49,158 nucleotides of DNA from CAZVEV01 sp964625865 (GCA_964625865.1 CAZVEV010000007.1:1-49158), one strand, 5' to 3'. Counted from the stretch's first letter, positions 1 through 10,248 are shown. Notes: generated from the sequence alone by a model not told the origin. Translations and numbers: made by a program.

Positions 1-1153
1 CGGGGGTCCGCGGTTCGGGGAAGCTGAATCGCGGCTGGGGCGGCGGGGCGGACTTGAAGAAGTCCGCAAGGGCCTGGCGCAGCGAGTCGCGCCGGTCTTC
101 GGCGGCTGCGTCAGCGTCGGGGGCGGAGGCGGGCACGGGGTCGAAGCTGGCCGCCGGGGCGAGGTTGGCCTTGTTCAGCGTCTCCTTCAGCGCCGCCAGG
201 AGCAGGCCGTGGACGCGCTGGGTCTCGCGGAAACGGACCTCGATCTTCGTCGGATGCACGTTGACGTCCACCTCGGCAGGGTCGACGTCGATGAACAGGA
301 ACGCCACCGGGTAGCGGTTCGGGGCGATCAGCCCGCGGTAGGCCTCCCGCAGGGCGTGCGACAGCGATCGGTCTCGGATGTACCGTCCGTTAAGGAACAG
401 GTACTGCCACTTCCCCGACGCCCGCGCTGCCGACGGCGGGGCGATCAGCCCGGCTACCGAGACAGTGGCGTCCTGGCGCGGCGCGACCGGCAGCAGTGCC
501 TGGCCGAGGTCGGGCGTGAACAGGTCGCTGACGCGTTGTCGCGTGGCGTCGGTGGCGGGCAGGTTGTGCGTCTCGCGCCCGTTGTGGGTCAGCGTGAAAG
601 CCACCTGCGGATGCGGCAGGGCCAGGCGGGCGATCTGCTCTGCGATATGGCCGAACTCGGTGTTGGGCTTCCGCATGAACTTTCGCCGGGCGGGTGTATT
701 GAAGAACAGGTCGCGAATGGTCACCGTCGTACCCGACGCGGCGGCACACGGGCGAACGTCGCCCACGTCCTGGCCGCTGGCGGTTATCTCGTAGCCGCTC
801 TCGTCGTCCGCCCGTCGCGTACGGATGTGGGCGTGGGCGATCGACGCGACCGACGCCAGCGCCTCGCCGCGGAACCCCATCGTCGCGATGTTGAACAGGT
901 CGTCCTCGCCGGCGAGCTTGCTGGTGGCGTGCGGCGCGAAGGCCAGCGCCACGTCCTCCCGGTCCATACCCGCCCCGTCGTCGGTCACCGCGATCAGCCG
1001 CCTGCCACCGTCTTCAATCGTCACGTCGATCCGGGAGGCCCCCGCGTCGAGCGCGTTTTCGACCAGTTCCTTGACCACGCTGGCCGGTCGTTCGATGACC
1101 TCGCCGGCGGCGATCTTGTTGACCAGATGGATTGGCAGGACGGATATGCTCAT
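1..1153 (-). CDS. mutL: DNA mismatch repair protein MutL, C-terminus cut by window edge
   Basis: MutL couples mismatch recognition by MutS to strand excision; it is a GHKL-type ATPase acting on DNA in the cytoplasm. Reading leftward from an ATG at 1153, the first ~384 residues are visible. They hold the family motifs in order: NKIAAGEVIERP with the catalytic Glu in ELVENALDAGA, the DDGAGM ATP-binding motif, and the GFRGEALASV lid segment, followed by the transducer domain with NVHPTKIEVRF. After about residue 350 the sequence becomes a Pro/Ala-rich linker, as expected before the dimerisation domain, which lies outside the window. Whether an endonuclease motif is present cannot be seen. It is the last of a minus-strand run with the two-component genes, separated from them by an inverted repeat. 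Confidence 0.97.
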   Translation of the reverse strand, partial: MSISVLPIHLVNKIAAGEVIERPASVVKELVENALDAGASRIDVTIEDGGRRLIAVTDDGAGMDREDVALAFAPHATSKLAGEDDLFNIATMGFRGEALASVASIAHAHIRTRRADDESGYEITASGQDVGDVRPCAAASGTTVTIRDLFFNTPARRKFMRKPNTEFGHIAEQIARLALPHPQVAFTLTHNGRETHNLPATDATRQRVSDLFTPDLGQALLPVAPRQDATVSVAGLIAPPSAARASGKWQYLFLNGRYIRDRSLSHALREAYRGLIAPNRYPVAFLFIDVDPAEVDVNVHPTKIEVRFRETQRVHGLLLAALKETLNKANLAPAASFDPVPASAPDADAAAEDRRDSLRQALADFFKSAPPPQPRFSFPEPRTP

Positions 1154-1165
1154 TGCGGATTTCCG

Positions 1166-1265
1166 ATTGCTTGCCCTGAGCGAAGTCGAAGGGCGGATTG
1201 CTCGCGGCGGAAACGAGCTTCACATACGCGCAATCCGCCCTTCGACTGCGCTGAGGGCAAGCAAT
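1166..1265. repeat. Long inverted repeat between mutL and the response regulator
   Basis: Two 36-nt arms (1166-1201 and 1230-1265) are reverse complements with only two mismatches, around a 28-nt loop. The core contains CCCTGAGCGAAGTCGAAGGG. It fills almost the whole gap between the stop of the upstream regulator and the mutL start. I recognise the core as a kind of palindromic intergenic repeat common in environmental bacterial genomes. As RNA it would form a very stable hairpin that could reduce read-through or stabilise the upstream message. Confidence 0.85.
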
Positions 1266-1269
1266 GGGT

Positions 1270-2646
<1,377 letters not shown>

Positions 2647-2668
2647 AGCGTCATGAGTATACGCGAAC

Positions 2669-2685
2669 GCGTGACGATGTCACGC
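2669..2685. promoter_or_regulatory. 17-nt perfect palindrome upstream of the response regulator
   Basis: GCGTGAC-GAT-GTCACGC has 7-bp perfect arms and lies 22 nt before the start codon of the response regulator. Its size and place suit a dimeric regulator's operator or autoregulation site. No function is proven by the sequence. Confidence 0.3.
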
Positions 2686-2735
2686 GCCGAGAGCCCAACG
2701 TCCTTTTTCCTGACGGAGAAATGTAACGTCCATTG

Positions 2736-2816
2736 TTGACACAGAGACACAGAGGAACACGGAGAAAAGGAGAGAAAAACACAACAGAGAGAAGAGAGAG
2801 AGAAGAAAGAGAACAG
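2736..2816. repeat. Purine-rich intergenic repeat (CACAGAGACACAGAGG type)
   Basis: An almost pure A/G/C tract opens with TTGACACAGAGACACAGAGG and continues as GAGAGAAGAGAGAGAGAAG-like sequence. A second, inverted copy of the opening 20-mer core sits between argJ and argC (12150-12183). It encodes nothing convincing and separates the kinase and regulator genes. Confidence 0.6.
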
Positions 2817-2840
2817 GATGTGAGGTTGTGTCAATAGATG

Positions 2841-3653
2841 TCACTCGCGGTGCGGGTCCAGCGGCAGGGCGATGGTGAATCGCGTGCCCTTGCCCACCTC
2901 CGACTCGACGTTCAGCGTCCCGCCGTGCTCGCGGACGATGCGGCGGGTGGTGGGCAGGCCCAGGCCCGTGCCGCCCTTCTTCGTCGAGTAGTACACGCGG
3001 AAGATCCGCGCCAGGTCCTCGGCGCCCATGCCCGTGCCCGTGTCGATCACCTCGATGCGGGCCTGGTCGTCGTCGGCTGACAGGCGGATGATCAGTTCGC
3101 CTCCGTCGCCCATGGCGTCTACGGCGTTGATCATGAGGTTGAGCATGGCCTGCTTGAGGAAGTCCGGGTCGACGGTGCAGAGGACGGGCTGATCGGGCAG
3201 GGTGGTTCGCATGACGATCCGGGCGGCGTCGGCCTGCGGGGCGAAGAAGTCCGCCAGTTCGCCCACCAGCCGCCGAAGGTCGACCGTGCGACGGGTCAGT
3301 TCGCACTCGCCGGCATAGCCGAGGAAGTCGTCGAGGATGCCCTTGAGGCGGTCGGATTCCCTGCGGACGTTCTCGAGGCGCCTCAGCCAGCGCTGGGGCT
3401 CGTCGCCGGGCAGGCGGGCGAGGTCTTCGGCGACAAGTTGCAGGTTGACGTTGATGGTGGACAGCGGGTTTTTGATTTCGTGCGCGAGTCCGCCGGCGAG
3501 TTGGCCCAACTCAGCCAGGTGGTCCTGGCCTCGCGTGCGGACCGACATTCTTCGCGCATTGCGCCAGATTCGCCTGGTCAGCCAGACGGCCAAGCCCACC
3601 CACACGGGGCCCGAAATCACCGCACCCGCCGCCAGCCACCAGATGATGCTCAT
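2841..3653 (-). CDS. Membrane-anchored sensor histidine kinase
   Basis: The 270-residue kinase has one N-terminal membrane segment (about residues 3-25) and essentially no periplasmic sensor. A HisKA dimerisation domain follows, with the phospho-accepting His in GLAHEIKNPLS (His58), then a HATPase_c domain with N box (MLNLMINAVDAM), G1 (DTGTGMG) and G2 (TKKGGTGLGLP) motifs. The start at 3653 is preferred because AAGGA lies about 10 nt upstream; an in-frame ATG 24 nt earlier lacks a clear site. It probably phosphorylates the sigma-54 regulator encoded directly downstream. With no visible sensor domain, the signal may be sensed in the membrane or delivered by a partner protein. Confidence 0.93.
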   Translation of the reverse strand: MSIIWWLAAGAVISGPVWVGLAVWLTRRIWRNARRMSVRTRGQDHLAELGQLAGGLAHEIKNPLSTINVNLQLVAEDLARLPGDEPQRWLRRLENVRRESDRLKGILDDFLGYAGECELTRRTVDLRRLVGELADFFAPQADAARIVMRTTLPDQPVLCTVDPDFLKQAMLNLMINAVDAMGDGGELIIRLSADDDQARIEVIDTGTGMGAEDLARIFRVYYSTKKGGTGLGLPTTRRIVREHGGTLNVESEVGKGTRFTIALPLDPHRE

Positions 3654-3701
3654 GAGTGCCGGTTCCTTGACGCGCATCCCGCGCGGACCGGCGCGCGACG
3701 A

Positions 3702-3914
3702 TCAGGAGACATCGCTCGGACGGTTGACGTGGCGGGCCTGGTAGCCCTTGTCGCCCTGGACGACTTCGTAATCGACAGTTTCCCCGTCCTTGAGGGCCCT
3801 GAAGCCCTCTCCCTCGATGGACGTGTAGTGCACAAAGACATCCTGGCCTTCTTCGCCAATGATGAACCCGTAGCCCTTTTTCGGGTCGAACCACTTAACT
3901 TTTCCACTGGGCAT
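3702..3914 (-). CDS. Cold-shock domain protein (CspA family)
   Basis: The 70-residue protein is a single cold-shock OB-fold. RNP1 reads KGYGFI and RNP2 DVFVHYTSI, with the typical GKVKWFDPKKGYGF opening. Such proteins bind single-stranded RNA or DNA and act as RNA chaperones. The start at 3914 is set by a GGAGGT site 7 nt upstream and by alignment to the family; an upstream in-frame extension is not conserved-looking. It precedes the histidine kinase by 48 nt on the same strand, so co-transcription is possible. The gene upstream, about 230 bp away, is pnp, another RNA-handling gene. Confidence 0.96.
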   Translation of the reverse strand: MPSGKVKWFDPKKGYGFIIGEEGQDVFVHYTSIEGEGFRALKDGETVDYEVVQGDKGYQARHVNRPSDVS

Positions 3915-4047
3915 GGTTGGCACCTCCAGAGAGAGCCAATGAATTTGGCCGCTTTGGCGAGCCCATGCAGGCCCGCCGCGTGGCGACTGATCACATGGCG
4001 ACCGCGCCCCGAACGGAACGGACAACGGAGGTCATGCCCCGCGGCGC

Positions 4048-4073
4048 CTCTCCCGGCGGCGCCGCCGGGAGAG
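4048..4073 (-). terminator. Perfect 26-nt GC palindrome after pnp
   Basis: CTCTCCCGGCGGC is followed directly by its exact reverse complement. It lies about 70 nt past the pnp stop codon and would give a very strong RNA hairpin. There is no U-run, so intrinsic termination is unproven; 3'-end stabilisation of the pnp message is an alternative. Confidence 0.4.
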
Positions 4074-4142
4074 AACGCTACGATTATTAACTTGTCACAA
4101 GGAGGCAACCGTTGGGCTGCCCTGCATCCGGACCATCTAAGT

Positions 4143-6263
4143 CTAGTCTTTCTGCGACTCTTCTTTCAACACGGCCTTCCGCGAAAGACGGATTTTCTTC
4201 TTCCCGCGGTTCTCTTCGATGCCGATGACCTTCACGCGCATCTTATCGCCCACGTTGCAGACGTCAGTGACCTTGTTGACACGGCTCTTGTCGAGTTCAC
4301 TGATATGACACATCCCGTCGGTTCCGGGCAGGATCTCGACAAACGCGCCGAAGTCCTTGACCGACACGACCGTGCCATCATAAATCATATCGAGTTCCAC
4401 ATCCTTTGTCAAGGCTTCGATGGCCGCCTTGGCCACCTGCGCACCTTCGGACTCGACACACGAGATGTAGATCCGTCCGCTGTTGTCGTCGTCGATCTCG
4501 ATCGTCGCACCGGACTCTTCCTGCAGACGCTTGATCGTGCTCCCGCCGGACCCGATGACCTTGCCGATCTTGTCCGGATCGATCATGATCGTGATCATCC
4601 GCGGGGCATACGGGCTGATGTCATCGCGCGGCGCGGGGATCACGGCCGTGATCGCGTCGAGGATCTTCATTCGGGCAGCCCGGGCGACCTCGAGGGTCTC
4701 GACGACCTGGTCCTGGCGGATGAAGGGGGCCTTCATGTCCAGTTGGATGCTCGTGATGCCCTCGGTGGTCCCGGCGACCTTGAAGTCCATGTCGCCGTGG
4801 TAGTCCTCTTCGCCCATGATGTCGGTCAGCAGGACGTGCTTGTCGTCCTCGGAGACCATGCCCACGCTGATGCCCGCCACCGGGGCGCTGATCGGCACGC
4901 CGGCGTCCATCAGGGCCAGCGTCGCGCCACACACCGACGCCATCGACGACGACCCGTTGGACTCGAGGATGTCCGAGACGACGCGAATGGTGTATCCGAA
5001 GTCGTCCGGGCTCGGCAGGACCGGCTGGAGGCTCTTCTCGGCCAGCGCACCGTGACCGATGTCGCGCCGCCCGGGGCCGCGGATCGGCTTGATCTCGCCC
5101 ACGCTGAACGGCGGGAAGTTGTAGTGGAGCATGAACGTCTTGGAGTATTCCTCGCCGAGCCCGTCGATGATCTGGGCGTCGCGCGTCGTGCCGAGGGTGG
5201 TGGTGGCCATCGCCATCGTCTCGCCGCGGCCGAAGATGGCCGACCCGTGCGTGCGGGGCAGGACGCCCACTTCCACGTCCAGGGGCCTGATCTCGTCCAT
5301 CGCGCGTCCGTCGGGGCGGATGCCGGAGAGAATCAGTTCGCGCTGGATCTTGCCCTCGACCTTGTACAGGGCCGTCTTGACCTGCGAGACGGTGTACTCG
5401 GGTTCCTCGACGTCTTCGGGGCACATCTCGGCGACGAACTCGTCGGCGATCGCGGCGATCGCTTCCTTGCGCTCGATCTTGTCGGCGATCTGCTTGGCTT
5501 CGCGAATCCGCGAGCCGACCTTGTCGATCACCAGGGCCTTGAGTTCCTCGGGGACGGGCTTGGACTCGAAGGTCACTTCGGCCCCGCCGTCGGCCTTGGC
5601 AACCAGCTCGTCGATCAGGGCGATGATCTCCTGGGCCACTTCCGTGCCGATCCGGATGCCCTCGGCCACGATGTCGTCGGCCACTTCCTGGGCGGCCAGT
5701 TCAAGCATGTTCACGCCGCCGCCGTGGGCACAGACGATCAGGTCCATCTCGCCCTCGAGCACCTGCTCGTGGGTGGGGAAGATCACGTGCTTGCCGTCGA
5801 GATAGCCGACCCTGACGGCGCCGATGGGGCCCTGGAAGGGCGTGTGGCTCAGCGACAGGGCCGCCGACGACCCGATCATCGCGATGACGTCCGGGTCGTT
5901 CTCGCGGTCGAAGCTCAGGACGCAGCACTGAATCTGGACCTCGTCGACGAAGTCATCGGGGAACAGCGGACGGATCGGGCGGTCGATCATCCGCATCGTC
6001 AGGACTTCCTTGGTCGAGGGCCTGCCCTCGCGCTTGAAGAAGCCGCCCGGGATCTTCCCGTCGGCCGACCGGGCCTCGCGATAGTCCACGTACAGCGGGA
6101 ACCAACTGATGTCCCTCGTCGGCGGGGCGCTGAGTACGGTGGCCAGGACGACGGTGTCTCCATAGCGGATTTCCACCGCTCCATGTGCCTGCTTGGCCAG
6201 CTTGCCCGTCTCGATGGACAACGTTCGCCCTGCAATCTCTCGTTCTACTCTTACTACGGCCAT
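4143..6263 (-). CDS. pnp: Polyribonucleotide nucleotidyltransferase (PNPase)
   Basis: PNPase is a trimeric, phosphate-dependent 3'-to-5' exoribonuclease of the RNA degradosome. The 706-residue protein is full length for the family. Two RNase PH-like domains flank an all-alpha linker (about 1-550); the first carries PGGFFKREGRPSTKE and the second has IFGRGETMA and GPGRRDIGHGALAEKSL. A KH domain follows with GKVIGSGGSTIKRL, then an S1 domain with GTVVSVKDFGAFVEILPG near the C-terminus. It lies 244 bp downstream of rpsO in the conserved rpsO-pnp order. Purine-rich sequence (AAGAAGAGAG) about 10 nt before the start may serve as ribosome-binding site. Confidence 0.98.
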   Translation of the reverse strand: MAVVRVEREIAGRTLSIETGKLAKQAHGAVEIRYGDTVVLATVLSAPPTRDISWFPLYVDYREARSADGKIPGGFFKREGRPSTKEVLTMRMIDRPIRPLFPDDFVDEVQIQCCVLSFDRENDPDVIAMIGSSAALSLSHTPFQGPIGAVRVGYLDGKHVIFPTHEQVLEGEMDLIVCAHGGGVNMLELAAQEVADDIVAEGIRIGTEVAQEIIALIDELVAKADGGAEVTFESKPVPEELKALVIDKVGSRIREAKQIADKIERKEAIAAIADEFVAEMCPEDVEEPEYTVSQVKTALYKVEGKIQRELILSGIRPDGRAMDEIRPLDVEVGVLPRTHGSAIFGRGETMAMATTTLGTTRDAQIIDGLGEEYSKTFMLHYNFPPFSVGEIKPIRGPGRRDIGHGALAEKSLQPVLPSPDDFGYTIRVVSDILESNGSSSMASVCGATLALMDAGVPISAPVAGISVGMVSEDDKHVLLTDIMGEEDYHGDMDFKVAGTTEGITSIQLDMKAPFIRQDQVVETLEVARAARMKILDAITAVIPAPRDDISPYAPRMITIMIDPDKIGKVIGSGGSTIKRLQEESGATIEIDDDNSGRIYISCVESEGAQVAKAAIEALTKDVELDMIYDGTVVSVKDFGAFVEILPGTDGMCHISELDKSRVNKVTDVCNVGDKMRVKVIGIEENRGKKKIRLSRKAVLKEESQKD

Positions 6264-6507
6264 AATCTCTGCTCTCTTCTTTCCGGCCCCGCCCTATGCG
6301 GAGCCACCTGCTTCTCTATTCAAACGTTCTCTACGTTCTGTCTACGGGGGTTGCGCATCCGACTTATGCACGGGGCCGTTGGGCGTGCAGCCCGAGATTG
6401 CCCGCGCATCAGCGGTGCGTGGTTGTTACGTGAGACCGGGACAGGGAGGCGCGATTGGCCGGTACGGTGCCGCCGACTCGCATCCCGGAACGTCGTGCGA
6501 GTGATAC

Positions 6508-6777
6508 CTACTTGCGCAGGCCGAGCCTGGCAAGGATCTCGCGGTATCGTGGTGGGGCGTTCTTGGACAGGTATTTCAACAGGCTGTTTCGCCTGCCGAC
6601 CATCTTGAGCAACCCCCGACGCGAAGCATGGTCCTTCTTGTGGGTCTTGAGGTGGTCACTGAGATGATTGATCCGATTGGTCAACAGTGCGATCTGCACT
6701 TCGGCCGACCCGGTGTCACCTTCGTGCACCCGGAACTCTTCCACGATCTGCTTCTTGACGTCTGTTGCGATGCTCAT
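6508..6777 (-). CDS. rpsO: 30S ribosomal protein S15
   Basis: S15 binds 16S rRNA early in assembly of the small-subunit platform. The 89-residue protein matches the family length and carries its signature features: an HEGDTGSAEVQIALLT helix, LTNRINHLSDHLKTHKKDHASRRGLL and the GRRNSLLKYL C-terminal segment. It lies upstream of pnp as in most bacteria. In several species S15 represses its own translation through a structured leader; the leader here (6778 to about 6867) has not been folded, so such control is only possible. Confidence 0.98.
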   Translation of the reverse strand: MSIATDVKKQIVEEFRVHEGDTGSAEVQIALLTNRINHLSDHLKTHKKDHASRRGLLKMVGRRNSLLKYLSKNAPPRYREILARLGLRK

Positions 6778-6873
6778 ACTTCCCGCTTTACCTGCCCCTG
6801 CCGGACGACGAGTCCGACAGCGGCGTGTCCTTTATCTCGTTCTCTCGTGTTCTTTTTCTTTTTCCGCCGAGAA

Positions 6874-6902
6874 GTCTACACCTCTCCGGTCGGTGCTGCA
6901 AG
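6874..6902 (-). promoter_or_regulatory. Predicted sigma-70 promoter of rpsO-pnp
   Basis: On the minus strand TTGCAG (6902-6897) and TAGACT (6879-6874) are separated by 17 nt, about 100 nt upstream of the rpsO start. An A-rich tract lies just upstream of the -35 box, like an UP element. Confidence 0.5.
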
Positions 6903-6973
6903 ACTTTTTTTTGCTGAGACGTACCGCCTCGCCATCGCCGCATGCTCCCCCCAGGCCCTTGAGTGCCGGACCC

Positions 6974-7357
6974 TCAGGTCAGCAGGTTGACGACCGCGTC
7001 GGCCAGCTTCTCCATCCGGAAAGGCTTGTTCAGGTACAGGTCCACGCCGAGGCTCTCGGCGTAGAGCCGGTGACGCGTGCCCATGTTGCCCGTGATCATG
7101 ATCACGCGGGGCGGGTCGTCCTTCTCCTTGCCTCGCCGGATCTTCTCCATCACCAGGAACCCGCTGCGCTTGGGCAGCATCATGTCCAGGACGATCAGGT
7201 CGGGCTCTTCTTCCTCGGCCAGCCGCACCGCCGTGTTGCCGTCGCCGGCCTTCAGCGTCTCGGCGCCCTTGTCGGTCAGGACAATATCCATCGCGGCCAG
7301 GATGTCCCTGTCATCGTCGACGATCAGAATTCTCTTGCCGGTAAGTTCGTCCGACAT
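6974..7357 (-). CDS. Single-domain response regulator (CheY/Spo0F-like receiver)
   Basis: The 127-residue protein is a bare receiver domain with no output domain. It shows the acidic pair in LIVDDDRD, phospho-acceptor Asp58 in DLIVLDMM, the switch Thr in VIMITG and the conserved Lys111 in LNKPF. It would act by protein contact, as a phosphorelay intermediate or a target-binding switch. The start at 7357 is supported by AGAGGAG about 10 nt upstream. It is divergent from ndk, with overlapping promoter space between them. No partner kinase is adjacent. Confidence 0.93.
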   Translation of the reverse strand: MSDELTGKRILIVDDDRDILAAMDIVLTDKGAETLKAGDGNTAVRLAEEEEPDLIVLDMMLPKRSGFLVMEKIRRGKEKDDPPRVIMITGNMGTRHRLYAESLGVDLYLNKPFRMEKLADAVVNLLT

Positions 7358-7410
7358 AGCTTGGTGCTCCTCTAGAGGTCTTGGCAATCCGTCTGCAAGG
7401 CAAGCGCAGA

Positions 7411-7440
7411 ATTGTAGGCCTCCTGCAGGGGGGCTGTCAA
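7411..7440 (-). promoter_or_regulatory. Predicted sigma-70 promoter of the receiver-only regulator
   Basis: On the minus strand TTGACA (7440-7435) and TACAAT (7416-7411) are 18 nt apart. The -35 box continues as GCCCCCCTGC, closely matching the sequence after the -35 box of the rplM promoter. Confidence 0.6.
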
Positions 7441-7445
7441 TGCTC

Positions 7446-7474
7446 TTGACCGGAGAACTTTCTGCCCCTACAGT
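7446..7474 (+). promoter_or_regulatory. Predicted sigma-70 promoter of ndk
   Basis: TTGACC (7446-7451) and TACAGT (7469-7474) are separated by 17 nt, with the ndk start about 21 nt beyond. It is back-to-back with the promoter of the divergent regulator. Confidence 0.5.
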
Positions 7475-7495
7475 CTTGGGCCTCAGGAGTAACCC

Positions 7496-7966
7496 ATGAC
7501 AAAGACATTGATTGTGTTGAAACCGGATTCCGTGCAGCGACAGTTGGTCGGTGAGATCATCGCGCGGTTCGAGCGCAAGGGCCTCAAGATCGTCGCCCTG
7601 AAGATGCTGACCCTCAGCCTCGAACGCGCACAGCGCATGTATGCCGTCCACGAGGGCAAGGAGTTCCACGGCAGGCTCATCGAGTTCATGACCGCCTCGC
7701 CGGTGGTGGCGATGGTCGCCGTCGGCAAGGAAGTGATCCATGTCGTGCGCGACATGGTGGGTCCGACGTTCGGCCCCGACGCGCCGAGCGGGACGATCAG
7801 GGGCGACTTCGGCATGAGCAGGCGATACAATCTCATTCACGCCAGCGATTCGCCCGAGTCGGCGGATTACGAGATTCCCGTCTTCTTCGACGAAGACGAG
7901 GTCCAGGAGTATCACCTCGACGGCGAGCACTGGATCTACGCCGAGCACGAAGGCGAGAAGATCTAA
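7496..7966 (+). CDS. ndk: Nucleoside diphosphate kinase
   Basis: Ndk transfers the gamma-phosphate of ATP to nucleoside diphosphates through a phospho-histidine and balances the NTP and dNTP pools. The protein has 156 residues, slightly longer than the usual ~140. It carries Lys9 in LKPD, the SGTIRGDFG nucleotide-binding segment and the active-site His115 in NLIHASDS; most family members read HGSDS, so the Gly-to-Ala change is a minor variation. The C-terminal acidic extension DEDEVQEYHLDGEHWIYAE exceeds the core fold. AGGAG lies a few bases upstream of the ATG. The next gene on the same strand is ligA, 134 bp away. Confidence 0.97.
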   Translation: MTKTLIVLKPDSVQRQLVGEIIARFERKGLKIVALKMLTLSLERAQRMYAVHEGKEFHGRLIEFMTASPVVAMVAVGKEVIHVVRDMVGPTFGPDAPSGTIRGDFGMSRRYNLIHASDSPESADYEIPVFFDEDEVQEYHLDGEHWIYAEHEGEKI

Positions 7967-8022
7967 GCGCGTGACGACATGACGACGTCTCATTACTCAA
8001 ACAGACGCGTCGTTCGGTGCAC

Positions 8023-8052
8023 CGTTTAGCGGTCGGGCAACGCCCGACGCTC
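8023..8052. repeat. TTTAGCGG hairpin repeat between ndk and ligA
   Basis: CGTTTAGCG is followed by a hairpin with 7-bp arms GTCGGGC / GCCCGAC (8032-8048). The same TTTAGCGG-plus-hairpin design recurs, inverted, near 14910-14933 upstream of the lipoprotein cluster. It may also serve as a terminator-like structure for ndk. Confidence 0.55.
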
Positions 8053-8100
8053 GCCGTTTGTCGATCACCGAGAGGGGCGCGGCGGACAGGGAGATCACGC

Positions 8101-10238
8101 ATGGATGACGTTGCACGACGCATCGAAGAACTCCGCACCGAGATTCGGCGCCACGACCGGTTGTACTACGTCGATGCCGCGCCGGTCATCAGTGACCGCC
8201 AGTACGACCTGCTCCTGGGCGAACTGAAGGACCTCGAAGGGCGGTACCCGCTGCTGGTCACCCCGGACTCTCCCACCCAGCGCGTTGCAGGCGAGCCTGT
8301 CGAAGGTTTCGAAACCATCGAACACGCCGTCCCGATGCTGAGCATCGACAACACGTACAGCCGCGACGACCTGGCCGAGTTTGACGCCCGTGTTCGCAAG
8401 GCGCTCGGCGAGACGCCGTACCACTACCTGGTCGAGCCGAAGATCGACGGCGTGGCGGCTTCGCTGCGGTACGAGCGCGGGATGCTGGCCCTGGCGGCGA
8501 CGCGAGGCGACGGACGACGCGGCGACGACGTAACGGCCAACGTGCGGACCATCCGTTCCGTGCCGCTGCGTCTTGAGGGGCGCGACGTGCTCGACGTGGT
8601 CGAGGTCCGCGGCGAGATCTACTGGCCGCGCGCGGCGTTCGAGGCCTGCAACGCGCGCCGGGCAGCCGAGGGGGTCGCCCCGCTGGCCAACCCCCGCAAC
8701 GGCACGGCGGGTACGCTGAAGCAACTGGACCCGCAGGTCGTCGCACGGCGCGGACTGGCCTTTATTGCACACGGTCTGGGCGAGGTCTCGGCCTCGATCG
8801 CCCCGACGGCCGGCGAGACGTTCAAGACCCTCGCGCGGTGGGGCATTCCCGTCAGTCCGCACGCACTGATCTGCGCAAGCCTCGATGAGGCCTGGGACGC
8901 GATAGGCCACTGGCTTGAAGTCCGTCACGAGGTGGACTACGAGACCGACGGCATGGTGGTGAAGGTTGACGAACTGCCCATTCGCCAGACGCTCGGTACG
9001 ACCAGCCGCTATCCGCGATGGTGCATCGCGTACAAGTACGAGGCCGAGCAGGCCACGACCGTTCTGCAGAGCGTGGACTGTCAGGTCGGACGCCTGGGCA
9101 CGATCACGCCGGTGGCGCATTTCGAGCCGGTGCAGTTGGCCGGGACGACGGTGGCCAACGCGTCACTCCACAACTTCGACCAGGTCGAGCGGCTGGACCT
9201 CCGCCAAGGCGATGCCGTCGTGGTAGAGAAGGCCGGCGAGATTATCCCACAGGTCGTCGGTGTCGATCGCGCAGCGCGTCCGGACGGCGCCCCGCCGATT
9301 ACCGCCCCTCGCCTCTGTCCCGCATGTCAGAGCGACCTGGCATGGGAGGCCCCGCCGCCGGGATTCGCCGCTTTCCAATGCCGTAACCGCTCGTGCGGAG
9401 AGTACATGGCCCGGCGGCGCGACAAGGCGGAGAAGGTCCGCGGCAGAGACCCGGCCGAGTGCTCCAAGTGCGGGCAGATGCGGAGGCAGGTGGAGCACCT
9501 GTCGGCCCTGCGGTGCATCAACCCGGAGTGTCCGGCCCAGTTCCGCCAGCGCCTGCGGTTCTTTGCGGCGCGCGGACAGATGGACATCGACACGCTCGGA
9601 CCGGCCGTAATCAATCAACTGGTCGACAGCGGCATGGTGAGGCACTTCGCGGACCTGTACGCCCTGGACGTCGAGGCGGTTGCGGAGCTGGAGCGGATGG
9701 GCGCCAAGTCGGCTGAGAATCTCCAGGTCGCCATCGAACGAAGCAAGCGGCGAGGCCTGGCCCGCGTGCTGGCCGCCCTGGGAATCCGTCACGTCGGCGG
9801 GCGTGCCGCCGATGTGCTGGCAGAGCACCTGGTCGAGATAGACGCCGTGATCCACGCCTCCGCCGACGCGCTGGCCGAGATCAACGAAATAGGGCCCGTG
9901 ATAGCCGCCAGCATCCGTGAGTTCTTTGACTCGCACGCGGGGCTTGAAACCGTCCGTCTCCTGCGCGAGGCGGGGGTCGAGATGACGGCCGAGCGTGCCG
10001 GCAGCGACGGTGCCGATGCTTCTGAACGGCCGCTGGCCGGCAAGACCGTCGTGATTACCGGTTCGCTGGAAGGGTTCTCACGTGCCTCGGCGCAGCAGGC
10101 AGTCAAAGATGCCGGCGGCAGGGCGGCGTCGAGCGTTTCAGGCGCCACCGACTTCGTCGTCGCGGGAGAGAAGGCGGGCTCCAAGCGTGCCAAGGCCGAC
10201 GCCCTTGGCGTGGAGATCATCGACGAGCAGGAGTTCCT
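8101..10238 (+). CDS. ligA: NAD-dependent DNA ligase, last residues lost in assembly gap
   Basis: LigA seals nicks in duplex DNA using NAD+. The start at 8101 has a GGGAG site upstream and gives a normal N-terminal Ia domain (RLYYVDAAPVISDRQYD). The adenylation domain has nucleophile Lys114 in EPKIDGVA. An OB fold, a zinc region, HhH repeats and a C-terminal BRCT domain (ASERPLAGKTVVITGSLEGFS) follow. The frame is open to the N run, so probably fewer than ten residues are missing. The zinc region is unusual: eight cysteines occur as two CxxC...CxxxxC modules (406/409/427/432 and 454/457/472/477) instead of one four-Cys finger, adding about 45 residues. All other key motifs look intact. Confidence 0.96.
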
Positions 10239-10248
10239 NNNNNNNNNN
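10239..10248. other. Assembly gap with artefact-like C/G homopolymers
   Basis: Ten N bases follow the ligA frame. The next ~55 bases are runs of C and then G broken by single T bases, unlike any real sequence around them. A near-identical G-run pattern flanks the second N run at 18973. These look like low-quality read ends at scaffold joins, so sequence between 10239 and about 10305 should not be trusted. Confidence 0.85.

Noticed and set aside
2760..2816. CRISPR-like or simple-repeat array
   Set aside because: The purine tract has no regular repeat-spacer period and no cas genes are nearby. No CRISPR array is seen anywhere in the window.
3438..6608. A 1056-codon open frame opposite pnp and the kinase
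   Set aside because: It is the antisense frame of high-GC genes, where stops are rare. The protein is His/Asp/Leu/Arg-rich without domains, while the other strand encodes intact PNPase.
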